Shown piece by piece: positions 22,894 to 31,313 of a stretch of 64,000 bases of DNA. Origin of the DNA: Cloacibacillus evryensis DSM 19522 (lineage in GTDB: Bacteria > Synergistota > Synergistia > Synergistales > Synergistaceae); the NCBI RefSeq assembly GCF_000585335.1, contig NZ_KK073872.1, positions 1,074,501-1,138,500 on the forward strand. Reading direction: 5' to 3'. The position numbers were made by a program, and so were the translations under genes. Position 1 is the stretch's first letter. Each line of letters begins with the position of its first letter. A model generated the notes under the pieces. The model was not told the DNA's origin. It saw only the letters and a list, made by a program, of their open reading frames with translations, and did no database searches.

Positions 22894-25800
22894 CTAACTC
22901 CTGATCTCAGCCTCGCTGCCGCTGGCGCCGTTTTTGGTGACCACGATCTGTTTTTCTATCCTCTCCCTGAGTTCGCCGACATGCGAGATTATGCCTACGA
23001 GGCGTCGTCCCTCGCTGAGCGAGGCCAGCACTTTGAGCGCCTGTTCGAGCGATTCTCCGTCGAGCGAGCCGAAGCCCTCGTCCACGAATAGCGTGTCGAG
23101 CTTCACTCCGCCCGCGACCGACTGTATCTCATCGGAGAGGCCGAGCGCCAGCGAAAGCGAGGCCATAAACGACTCGCCTCCCGAGAGAGTCTTTACTCCC
23201 CTGACCGTGCCGTTGTAATGATCGACGACGTCGAGATCCAGGCCGATCTTCCCCTTCAAAGTCTCCTCATTTTCCCTGCGTTTCAGCTCGTACTGCCCTG
23301 ATGACATGACCATAAAACGCACGTTGGCGCGCTGGAGGATCCTCTCGAAGCAGGCCATCTGGACGTAGGTTTCAAGCATGATCCTTGGCTTGCCGTTCAG
23401 CGTCCCGTTGGCGGTCTCGGCAAGGGGTTTGAGCAGCCGCCGGAGTTTTTCTTCCTCCGCCAGCTCTTTGCTCTTCGCGGAAAGGCCGGCGGCCGCCTTA
23501 TGGTTGACGCTGAGGCGCGCAGCGACGACGCCGCGCTCAAGCGCCAGCGCCTCTTTGCGCGCCGAGGCGGCGGCCTGTTCCTTTTTGAGCTCTTCTGCGT
23601 CGGTCTCTTCAGCGCCGGAGAGGCCTTTTTCAAGTCCCTTGACCCTACCCTCCGCCTCGTCGCGTTTTGTGCGGCAGCCTTGGAGCGCCAGGCGGCTCCT
23701 AGCGAGAGCCGCCTTCATGGACTCCAGCTCTTTTTCCTTCTCCTTCACCGCACGCTCTGCCTCGGCCCTGCCGGCGTATGGCAGGCGCAGCGACAGGGCC
23801 TGCACGCTGTCCTCTTCGGCACGAAGCGCCCCAGCAGCCTCCGTCAGTTTTATTTCGGCGCTGCGGATCGCCTGTTCGAGCGTGTTTCTTTGCTCCTCCC
23901 CCGCGGGGATGAGCGTCTCAAGTTCCCGTGTCCTCTCGATCTTTGCCGCGGCAAGGGCGATCGCCCTCTTGGTCTCACAGACGGTCTTTTCCGCCTCTTT
24001 GAGTTCCGCCGCGCTTTGGGCCTCTGCTTTATCCAGCCCGCATTCCGCCAGGACTTTGCCGCAATCTTCCGTCAGTGAACGTTCGTCCGCTTCGATCATC
24101 CCGGCAAGCCTGCTGATTCCGTTATCGGCCTCCGCCTGCGCCTGCCGCCATTCTTCGGCGAGGAGGCACAGCTCTTCTTCGCGCATCTTTATCTCTTGGG
24201 CGAATGCGGCGGCCTTTTGTTCTGATTCGTTCCTGTTCTTTATATCTTTGGCCGCCGCCGTCAGGGCCTCATCTAAAGAGATGAGGAGAGTCTTGTTCTC
24301 ATAGCGTTTTGCCTCCAGCGCCGGCAGGATTTTGTCCGCGGAGGTTTCGCCGAGGATTTCCTCTGCCAGTCTGGCTGTCACTCCGCGCTTTTCGCGCGCT
24401 TCGCTCTCCAGGCCGCCGGCCAGCGCGCTCAGCGAACGGTACTTTTCTTCGGCCGCGCCCTTATTTTTTGCCGCCTCTTTGAGCTCCCTCTCCGTCGGTA
24501 CCTCTCCTGCGAGCGAAGCGGGCGACGGGTGATCGCGTGAGCCGCAGACGGGGCAGGGGTGCCCCTCTTCCAGCGCCGAAGCGAGGATGCCCGCCTGCGC
24601 GTTGAGGAAGAGGCGGTTTTTATCTTCATAACTGTCCCTCGCGGTCTCATAGCGGCTCTCGGCCTCGGCAAATCCTTTCCGGGCTAGGGCGAGTTTTTTC
24701 AGCGCCGCGTCCTGCTCGGCAAGCCTCTCTTCTATCTCGCGCAGCCGCCGCGCCCTCTCTCCGCTTTCCTGGCGGCTGTTTTTCAGCCGTTCAAATGTGA
24801 GATCCGCCTCCCGCAGTGCCGCGGCCTCATTTTTAGCCCGCGCCTCATCTTCTCTGACCGCCCTCAGCCGCTCGTTCCCGGACCTTTCCTCTTCCGCATA
24901 TTTGCCAAGCGATTTTTCTTTCGCCTCTTTTGCATCCAGCAGCTCTCTCTTCATACTCTTCAGCCGCCCGGCCGAGCTCAGGATGGCCGCCAATACTGCG
25001 GAACGGCTCCGCGCGGCCTCCAGCGCAGCTTCCAGGGCCGCCTTTTCCGCCGCCGCCTCTTTGAGTCCCGCGCGCTCCGCTTTAAGGCTCTCCGTCGAGG
25101 CGGCCTGCGTTGCCAACGCTGCCTGCCGGCGTTCTATTTCCTCTTTGTCCTTGCTGATCGCCGATTTTATCGCTTCCAGTTTTGCGCGGCGCGCCGCAAG
25201 CTCGTCGCAGGCGGGGAGTTCATCCCTGATAGATTCGATCTCATGGGCCAGCGCCAGACGCCGTGTCTCTTTTTGCTCTTCGGAGCTGTTTTCTTCCGTG
25301 AGCAGCGTCAGCTCCTTTTCTCTCTCCGTCAGGTCAGCCTTTGCTGCGGTAAGGTTTTTTCTGGTTTTCTCCGCCTCTTCGGCGCGGACCAGTCCGGCGC
25401 CGAGTGCTGCCAGCGCCTCCTCCGTTTCGCGCAGCTCCGACGAGAGCTTGTCGTCAGTATCCCCGTCGAGCCGCAGCAGTTCGCGGACTAAGGCCAGCGC
25501 CTCCTCCGGAGGAGAGCCCTTTGCCCTTTTCAGCGCCTCGCGCAGTTCTTCGTCTTCAGGTGTTTCGACACCGTCCATATACTGCGCGATAGCGCCGCCC
25601 AACTCGGTACAGGCCCTTTCCCGTGCCGCCGCCTCCTCTTTCAGCTTATCCTGCAGCTTTCGATAGTATTCTGTCTTTAGTATACGGCTGAAAAGAGCGC
25701 CCCTTTCATCCGTCGAGGCCAGCAGCAGCTTGAGAAATTCACCCTGCGCGATCATCGATATCTGCGAGAACTGGGCCCTGTCAAGGCCCGTTAGCTCCTT

Positions 25801-26205
25801 TATCCTGTCGCTGACCGGCCTGAAGCCGCAGCAGACGCCGCCTCCCGGCAGATACAGTTCGGCATTGGCAGCCACCTTTGTGAAACCACTGCCCTTTTGT
25901 TTAGGACGCAGATAGGCAGGGTTGCGCTTCACAGTGTATCTTTTGCCGTCGTACAGGAACTCCAGTTCGACAAAAGTCAGGGCAGAGGCCTCCGCGTATT
26001 TGCTGCGGAAAGCCTCCGTTTCGCGGATTTCGCCGCTCGCCGAGCCGTAAAGCGCGTAGGTGATGGCGTCAAAAATGGTGGTTTTACCCGCGCCGGTGTC
26101 GCCGCAGATGAGATATAGGCCGCTTTCGCCGAGCCTGTCCATCTCGATGACGGTCTTGCCGCTGTATGGCCCGAAGGCGCAGAGCGTAAGTTTTAGCGGT
26201 CTCAT
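22894..26205 (-). CDS. sbcC: SbcC exonuclease subunit (Rad50-like ATPase)
   Basis: ATPase subunit of the SbcCD nuclease that cleaves DNA hairpins and protein-blocked ends. The 1103 residues hold an N-terminal Walker A motif (CGDTGAGKTTIFDAI) and long Glu/Ala/Lys-rich coiled coils on either side of a zinc-hook CPVCGSRDHP near the middle. The C-terminal half-ATPase has signature LSGGESFMASLSLALGLSD and Walker B LDTLFVDEGFGSLD. Its ATG overlaps the sbcD stop by 4 bases. High GC makes the opposite strand look open over long stretches, which is not meaningful. Confidence 0.95.
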   Translation of the reverse strand: MRPLKLTLCAFGPYSGKTVIEMDRLGESGLYLICGDTGAGKTTIFDAITYALYGSASGEIRETEAFRSKYAEASALTFVELEFLYDGKRYTVKRNPAYLRPKQKGSGFTKVAANAELYLPGGGVCCGFRPVSDRIKELTGLDRAQFSQISMIAQGEFLKLLLASTDERGALFSRILKTEYYRKLQDKLKEEAAARERACTELGGAIAQYMDGVETPEDEELREALKRAKGSPPEEALALVRELLRLDGDTDDKLSSELRETEEALAALGAGLVRAEEAEKTRKNLTAAKADLTEREKELTLLTEENSSEEQKETRRLALAHEIESIRDELPACDELAARRAKLEAIKSAISKDKEEIERRQAALATQAASTESLKAERAGLKEAAAEKAALEAALEAARSRSAVLAAILSSAGRLKSMKRELLDAKEAKEKSLGKYAEEERSGNERLRAVREDEARAKNEAAALREADLTFERLKNSRQESGERARRLREIEERLAEQDAALKKLALARKGFAEAESRYETARDSYEDKNRLFLNAQAGILASALEEGHPCPVCGSRDHPSPASLAGEVPTERELKEAAKNKGAAEEKYRSLSALAGGLESEAREKRGVTARLAEEILGETSADKILPALEAKRYENKTLLISLDEALTAAAKDIKNRNESEQKAAAFAQEIKMREEELCLLAEEWRQAQAEADNGISRLAGMIEADERSLTEDCGKVLAECGLDKAEAQSAAELKEAEKTVCETKRAIALAAAKIERTRELETLIPAGEEQRNTLEQAIRSAEIKLTEAAGALRAEEDSVQALSLRLPYAGRAEAERAVKEKEKELESMKAALARSRLALQGCRTKRDEAEGRVKGLEKGLSGAEETDAEELKKEQAAASARKEALALERGVVAARLSVNHKAAAGLSAKSKELAEEEKLRRLLKPLAETANGTLNGKPRIMLETYVQMACFERILQRANVRFMVMSSGQYELKRRENEETLKGKIGLDLDVVDHYNGTVRGVKTLSGGESFMASLSLALGLSDEIQSVAGGVKLDTLFVDEGFGSLDGESLEQALKVLASLSEGRRLVGIISHVGELRERIEKQIVVTKNGASGSEAEIRS

Positions 26206-27338
26206 TGAGCGTCCTCCCAGATGTCTTCGATATGCGACGATACGATCCTTTTCTGTTCTTCCGTCAGCTCAGCGCCGTTTTGCTTGAAATAGAGCTCGTC
26301 GAAGAGTTCGAGCGGAGTTCTGCTCTCGGCGCGCGCGGCGGTGAACACGTCCGTTTGTGAACGTGTGCGGCTATTGTCATAATCGAGGCGCATAATGCGC
26401 GGATAGATAGAGCGCAGTCTGGCGACCGCGTCGAACACATCCTCTTCATCGGTGAGTGTGATGTGGAAGTAATCGCCGGTGTCGAGGCCGTCGTAAAAAT
26501 TTTTTGAGGCGATCTCGTTATAGCCGCCGCAGATCTCGCGCAGGTCCCTCTTTGGAGTGAGCGGAAGCGTATGCACCGTCAGAGAACCCTTTTCGCGCAG
26601 CTCCACGACCGTCAGCGACTTTTGCTGGCAGCTCTCGGAGAAGGAGTACTTGAGCGGCGTGCCGCAATAGCGCGCCTTGCCGTCCGGCAGCGTCTGCGGC
26701 CCGTGCAGGTGCCCGAGCGCCGTGTAGTCGAAGGCGTTGAAAATTTCCGCCGGTACGCCCTCCGCGCCCCCGACGACGACATCTTCCGAGTCACAGCGCG
26801 GACAGCCCGTCACGAAAAGGTGCGCCGTAAGGACGTTGCGGCCGCCCTCGTCCAGATGGATATCCCTCAGGATCGTTTCCACCGTGCTCTGCGTATCCCC
26901 GCATACCTCTTCGGGGAAGAATGGTTTTGCCATTGCGGGTTTCACGAAGGGAAGCAGGTAAAAATTCACGGGGCCGTACTCGTCCTCCAGCGTCACACAT
27001 TGGACCGTGCCCTGAAAGGCCTGCGCGATATATATTCCGCCGCGCGCCATCACGCGCGAGCCGAAAGACAGTCTCTCCGGAGAATCGTGATTGCCGCTGA
27101 TGACGAGCGCCGCGATCCCCGCCTCCGAAAGGCGGCAGATAAACGAGTCGAAAAGGCGCACCGCCTCGGCGGGAGGCACCGGCTTGTCATATATGTCGCC
27201 CGCGATAAGGACGGCCTGGGGCCTTTCCGCCGCGGCCGCCGCGAGTATCTCCTCAAGTATATGCTCCTGATCCTCAAGCATGGAAAATTCGTTGACGCGT
27301 TTGCCAAGATGCAGGTCTGACAGATGCAGGAATTTCAT
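26202..27338 (-). CDS. sbcD: SbcD nuclease subunit (Mre11-like)
   Basis: Metallophosphoesterase subunit of SbcCD, 378 residues. The ATG at 27338 (MKFLHLSDLHLGKRV) is the correct start because the first phosphodiesterase motif DLHLG begins there and GGGAG precedes it. Further motifs are LIAGDIYD, VISGNHDSPERL, LTAHLFVTG and ALGHLHGPQ, covering all metal ligands. It forms a two-gene operon with sbcC, with 4-base overlap. A typical DNA-repair module, with no oddity seen. Confidence 0.95.
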   Translation of the reverse strand: MKFLHLSDLHLGKRVNEFSMLEDQEHILEEILAAAAAERPQAVLIAGDIYDKPVPPAEAVRLFDSFICRLSEAGIAALVISGNHDSPERLSFGSRVMARGGIYIAQAFQGTVQCVTLEDEYGPVNFYLLPFVKPAMAKPFFPEEVCGDTQSTVETILRDIHLDEGGRNVLTAHLFVTGCPRCDSEDVVVGGAEGVPAEIFNAFDYTALGHLHGPQTLPDGKARYCGTPLKYSFSESCQQKSLTVVELREKGSLTVHTLPLTPKRDLREICGGYNEIASKNFYDGLDTGDYFHITLTDEEDVFDAVARLRSIYPRIMRLDYDNSRTRSQTDVFTAARAESRTPLELFDELYFKQNGAELTEEQKRIVSSHIEDIWEDAQ

Positions 27339-27455
27339 GGTGAAGCTCCCTTCGCCGATGTCGGATCCACCGATATACAAACTTGATTTCGCTGCTAAAC
27401 CGTGCCTTTTATTATATCCGAGAAGCGCAGCGATGGCAAAAACGCGCCGGATAAC

Positions 27456-27484
27456 AAAAACAGGGGCCGCACCGGCGGCCCCTG
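27456..27484 (-). terminator. Intrinsic terminator after dctM
   Basis: Perfect 10-bp arms CAGGGGCCGC (27461-27470) and GCGGCCCCTG (27475-27484) with a 4-base loop. On the minus strand the stem is followed by TTTTT. Confidence 0.88.
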
Positions 27485-27499
27485 CACTCCTCCATAGTT

Positions 27500-28816
27500 T
27501 TACCAGGGCACGCCGAGGATGAAGTGCGGCAGCGCGAGCACGACCTTCGGTATATAGGCCGTAACCAGCAGCACCGGCACCCAGCAGAGGACCATGAATT
27601 TCAGCGCCGGACTCATGATCTCGTTTATAGGCGCTCCTCCCACTCGTCCGCTGAGGTACAATACCGGCGCGGCGGGCGGCGTGATGCAGCCAAGCGCCGT
27701 GTTTACTCCGACGATCGCGGCATAGTGGACGGGATTGAAGCCGAGGTCCATGATGATCGGCAGCAGGATCGGCGTGGTCAGAACGACGACGCTGATGTCG
27801 TCCATCAGCATTCCCATCAGCACGAGGAAGACGTTTATCATCATCATGACGACGATGGGGTTGGTCGAGATCGAATAGAAGAGGTGCAGCACGCGTCCGG
27901 GAAGATCTTCAAGAATGTAGAGGCGCGAAAGCATCGAGACGGAATAGAGCATTACCATGATGACGCCGGTCGTTATCGCGCTTTCGACGATGATGTTGAA
28001 GAGCGTCTTCCAGTTGAGTCCCTTATATACGAAGAGCCCGATGGGGATACAGTAAAGCACCGCGAGGGCGGAGGCTTCGGTCGTCGTCATGACGCCGCCG
28101 TAGATGCCTCCGAGGACCATTACCGGCATGACGAGCGCCGGAATGGCGAGGCGTCCGCGTTTCATGAACATCTCCATGCGCTCTTTGCCCGTGCGCTTCA
28201 CCTCAACGAAGACCTCTTTATTGTTGCGCAGCATCCAGACGTTGATGAGGCTGAGCAGGATTATCGTGATGATCCCGGGCCCGACTGTGGAGAGGAAGCA
28301 GGCGAGCACTGAGATGCCGCTTATCCAGGCGAAGATGATCAGCGTCGCGTTAGGCGGGATGAGCAGCCCGAGCAGCGAGGCGTTGGCCATCAGCGCGCAG
28401 GCGTGTCCCATCGGGTAGCCGCCGGAGCGAAGGCGCGGGAACATGATCGCGCCGATGCAGGAGAGCGTCGCGCAGGCCGCGCCGCAGATGGAGCCGAATA
28501 CGGCGCAGGATACGACCGCGACGATGCCGAGGCCGCCGCGGATATGACCGACGAAGACGTCGACCATATCAATGAGCTTTTCGGCGATCTTGCCGCGCTC
28601 CATCACGCCGCCCGCGAGGATGAACATCGCGATGGCGATAAGGGAGACGGAGTTCATCTGGGTGAAGCCGTAGGGGAGCAGCTGTGTCGCCTGGTAGCCG
28701 GCTCCGTCAGGGCCGCCGAAGAATATGAGCCAGGCGCAGGAGGCCATGAAGCTCACGGGGACGGGGACGCCGATGGTGAGGGTGGCTATAAGTATGATCA
28801 GCGCGATATAGATCAT
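27500..28816 (-). CDS. dctM: TRAP transporter large permease subunit
   Basis: Integral membrane protein of 438 residues with about 12 hydrophobic segments, the DctM/YiaN transport channel. Conserved family blocks are present: GSICGAACATLSCIGAIMFP (sodium-site region), LLGLLIPPNATLIIF, GGIYGGVMTTTEASALAVLY and LGCITPPAAPVLYLSG. The ATG overlaps the DctQ stop by 4 bases. The third component, a DctP-type binding protein, is not encoded on either side, so this pair must use a receptor encoded elsewhere or has lost it. Confidence 0.92.
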   Translation of the reverse strand: MIYIALIILIATLTIGVPVPVSFMASCAWLIFFGGPDGAGYQATQLLPYGFTQMNSVSLIAIAMFILAGGVMERGKIAEKLIDMVDVFVGHIRGGLGIVAVVSCAVFGSICGAACATLSCIGAIMFPRLRSGGYPMGHACALMANASLLGLLIPPNATLIIFAWISGISVLACFLSTVGPGIITIILLSLINVWMLRNNKEVFVEVKRTGKERMEMFMKRGRLAIPALVMPVMVLGGIYGGVMTTTEASALAVLYCIPIGLFVYKGLNWKTLFNIIVESAITTGVIMVMLYSVSMLSRLYILEDLPGRVLHLFYSISTNPIVVMMMINVFLVLMGMLMDDISVVVLTTPILLPIIMDLGFNPVHYAAIVGVNTALGCITPPAAPVLYLSGRVGGAPINEIMSPALKFMVLCWVPVLLVTAYIPKVVLALPHFILGVPW

Positions 28817-29403
28817 GAGAGGTTTCCTCCTTTGAGGAAGAGTTTTTTACCCGCGGCGATCATCTCGAGCATAAAATACCACGACATCGAGAGCAGCCCC
28901 AGGAATATCGAGATATAGGCGCTCCAGAGGGGGATGCGCCAGGCCACCGTGCGCGGAAGCGCGACGAAGGTGCCCAGCGGGCCCATGAATCCAAAGATAA
29001 AGAATTCCCAGCCGTACCATGTGAAGAGCAGCGTCACGCTGAATGTTATCAGCGTGCGGATGAAGATAACGGCGTCCTTCGTCCTGCTCTCGCGCATATA
29101 GGACTGGACGAGGTCCGCGGAGACGTGGGTTCCGGCGAAAGCGCCGTAACCGGCTCCCATAAAATAGAGCCAGAAGGCGAATATCTTGACCCATTCTTCG
29201 TAACCGTAGAGGTCCATCTGAAGGAAGTAGCGCATGATCGTCGCCGCGCTGATAATGAGCATGAGCAGCATCGACATGCAGAAGCATACTATGGAATAGA
29301 AGCTGACCGTGATTTTATCAAAAAGATTGACAGGCTTGCGGACGCTGCTTATCTCGTCGTCCAGAAGCTCCGCCATTTCGATGCGTTCGGAATTGGCCGC
29401 CAT
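28813..29403 (-). CDS. dctQ: TRAP transporter small permease subunit
   Basis: Small membrane subunit of 196 residues with four predicted helices, preceded by an unusually long hydrophilic N-terminus of about 30 residues (MAANSERIEMAELLDDEISSV). The hallmark EEW at the start of helix 2 is present (YGYEEWVKIFAFWLYFMGAG). It forms an operon with dctM. The A residues and AAAGGAG upstream of ATG 29403 give a good ribosome site. A hairpin lies only 36 bases upstream, leaving little room for a separate promoter. Confidence 0.9.
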   Translation of the reverse strand: MAANSERIEMAELLDDEISSVRKPVNLFDKITVSFYSIVCFCMSMLLMLIISAATIMRYFLQMDLYGYEEWVKIFAFWLYFMGAGYGAFAGTHVSADLVQSYMRESRTKDAVIFIRTLITFSVTLLFTWYGWEFFIFGFMGPLGTFVALPRTVAWRIPLWSAYISIFLGLLSMSWYFMLEMIAAGKKLFLKGGNLS

Positions 29404-29438
29404 TATAAAGACTCCTTTCTCAAAAAACAGGGAAACTG

Positions 29439-29459
29439 AGGCTGATAAGACATCAGCCT
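29439..29459 (-). terminator. Hairpin between the 29492 gene and dctQ
   Basis: AGGCTGAT (29439-29446) and ATCAGCCT (29452-29459) form a perfect 8-bp stem with a 5-base loop. The T run on the minus strand is weak (CAGTTT), so partial termination or a processing hairpin is as likely as a full terminator. Confidence 0.5.
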
Positions 29460-29491
29460 TTTGGGTAGCTGCCGCCTGCTTGAGAAAGGTC

Positions 29492-29863
29492 TTATTCCAG
29501 TTTTTTTATGGTGTTTATATAACGTTCTTCAGGAGAAAAGTTTTTTGCTGAAAACAGGGGCTGGCGCAAGCCGGCCTGGCAGGGATCGGCCTCCATGCAG
29601 ATGGTGGAGAGGGCGAAGCTGCCGGGCCCGTCTTTTGTCATTTTGCGCCCGGTCTGTACGAAGGACTGGAGCGCCGAGAGCATGACCGGGCCGCCGTTCT
29701 GGATGACCGTGTCCACGGAAGATGCTGTTTCGGCCCAACTGCCGCCGAACGCCATCCTGTAGGGGTCGTTAGGCCCCTCAAAGTTTCCGATGATGGAGAA
29801 GAGCATAAGCGAGGCCAGCAGACATAACGCCGTGTATCTAAGGGTCTTTTGCGTCCGCTCCAT
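29492..29863 (-). CDS. Small exported or membrane-anchored protein, unknown function
   Basis: Start chosen at ATG 29863 (MERTQKTLRYTALCLLASLM), preceded by TAGGAGATG; it yields 123 residues. Residues 9-25 form one hydrophobic segment, a signal anchor or uncleaved signal. The rest is soluble, with two Cys nine or fewer residues apart (STICMEADPCQ) that could form a disulfide in the periplasm. I do not recognise a family. It lies just upstream of dctQM on the same strand, separated by a hairpin. It is far too short to be the missing TRAP receptor. Confidence 0.6.
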   Translation of the reverse strand: MERTQKTLRYTALCLLASLMLFSIIGNFEGPNDPYRMAFGGSWAETASSVDTVIQNGGPVMLSALQSFVQTGRKMTKDGPGSFALSTICMEADPCQAGLRQPLFSAKNFSPEERYINTIKKLE

Positions 29864-29963
29864 AAGATCATCTCCTAAGTCTCTGACTATCTGATATATT
29901 ACCATAACTTCCGCCCTTTGGCGTGGATTCTGTTTATTCTTTGATGTTCTACAAAATAATTTT

Positions 29964-31217
29964 TTATTTGTAAATTGCGTGAGGAAATGATTGAACCCGC
30001 GGCAGGCGGCCGCATTCCCACAACGCGGCCAGGGTCTCTAAAATTCCCCGTTTGAAGCAGTATTCGGGAGAGCGGCCATCATGATAGCGCGCCATGGTGG
30101 AAGCTCCATACCATTTGACGCGAGGCATCGCTTTTATAGCGGCCGCCGCCAACACGCGGTGGACGCCGAATTCAACGGCGACGGCTTCGTTTCCGCCAAG
30201 CCCGGCGGATAGCGCGGCGAGGGCGAGGTCGAAGCGCGCCGTTCCGCGGCAGTGCCGGACGCGCCAGGCGGGAGTTTCCGCCTCCCGCGCCGAGAGCATG
30301 GCTCCGGTCACGGAGGAGTAGAGAGGATAAACGCCGTCGCGGACAGACGGAAAGTCAAGCGCCGCTATCGGCGCTAACGCCGGCTCCATCATTGCCGAAT
30401 GGGCCGCCTTCGGCACACGCAGCCTTTTATGCGGCAGAGACAGGCGGTCCAGCTCTCTCTCAAATGCCGTGAGCGCCTTGATCTCTCCGGAGATCACGGC
30501 GGAGCCGCGGCTGTTGACCGCGGCGACAGACAACTTACCTCCGTATGATGCCGCCACGCGGCAGGTATCCCTTATATCCGCCGCTACGTGGACCATCGCC
30601 CCGGCTCCCGCGAGGGCGTCGATGATCTGCGCGCGCCTTTGGACGAAGCCGAGCATCTCCTCGTAAGAGGCCATGCCGCAGACGACCATCGCCGCCAGCT
30701 CCCCCAAAGAATGGGCGATCACAATGTCCGGTTTTGCTCCCCATTCGCAATACTGCATTGCCATCGCCGTGCCGTATATGAAGATGAAAAGCTGCTCTTC
30801 CATGCTGCCGCGCGCTTTGCCGCGAGAGAGGATCTCCTTCACGGAGGGCGCGCCGCCGCCCGTGAGCCGTTCCTGCGCGCGCTCTATGTATTCCCGGAAC
30901 GTCGGCATGGACGCGCAAAGATATTCTAGCGGTACCGGGCCGGATGAGCCCTGACCCGGCATCGCGAATATAAGTTTTTGTCCTTTGACCGCTGCCGCGC
31001 GAAATGTTTTCAGCGATTCAATGACCCCCGTCCTGCCGGAGGCGGCAAAAGCCATCCTGTGCGAGTCGTTCGTGAATTTTTCCGTATCGAACAGGCCGCA
31101 GAGATCGTCTCCCGCCGCCAGGCGGCGGGACAGCTCCGCGTTTCGCGCCGCAAGCGCGGCGGCGCTGTTTGCGGAGATGGAATATATCTTTACCTCGTTT
31201 TCTTTAATATGTTCCAT
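29964..31217 (-). CDS. Stand-alone polyketide-type acyltransferase (FabD/PKS AT fold)
   Basis: A protein of 417 residues with the acyltransferase fold used by FabD and polyketide-synthase AT domains. The N-terminal 75 residues resemble a KS-AT linker. Then come the oxyanion loop MPGQGSSG, the nucleophile elbow IAHSLGELA (Ser170; the usual Gly before His is Ala), Arg194/195, and the catalytic His273 in the specificity motif KAAH. Both dyad residues are present. No ketosynthase, acyl-carrier or other polyketide gene is nearby, and it stands alone between mnmE and a small exported-protein gene. It is longer than FabD (about 310), so a true FabD role is less likely than a specialised transferase. 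Confidence 0.75.
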   Translation of the reverse strand: MEHIKENEVKIYSISANSAAALAARNAELSRRLAAGDDLCGLFDTEKFTNDSHRMAFAASGRTGVIESLKTFRAAAVKGQKLIFAMPGQGSSGPVPLEYLCASMPTFREYIERAQERLTGGGAPSVKEILSRGKARGSMEEQLFIFIYGTAMAMQYCEWGAKPDIVIAHSLGELAAMVVCGMASYEEMLGFVQRRAQIIDALAGAGAMVHVAADIRDTCRVAASYGGKLSVAAVNSRGSAVISGEIKALTAFERELDRLSLPHKRLRVPKAAHSAMMEPALAPIAALDFPSVRDGVYPLYSSVTGAMLSAREAETPAWRVRHCRGTARFDLALAALSAGLGGNEAVAVEFGVHRVLAAAAIKAMPRVKWYGASTMARYHDGRSPEYCFKRGILETLAALWECGRLPRVQSFPHAIYK

Positions 31218-31313
31218 TTTTTATATGAGAGTTTACCTAATGGTATTCATATTTTTGTATCTGATACATCTGTAGGACGGCATGCCGCATTCCCGGGAAG
31301 CGGCAGTTTGCCG

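Noticed and set aside
23378-25666. Long Ser/Ala-rich open frames opposite sbcC
   Set aside because: They mirror the Glu/Ala/Lys coiled-coil codons of SbcC and have no ribosome sites.
29492-29863. Missing DctP receptor for the dctQM pair
   Set aside because: At 123 residues it is about a third of a DctP protein and shows none of its motifs.
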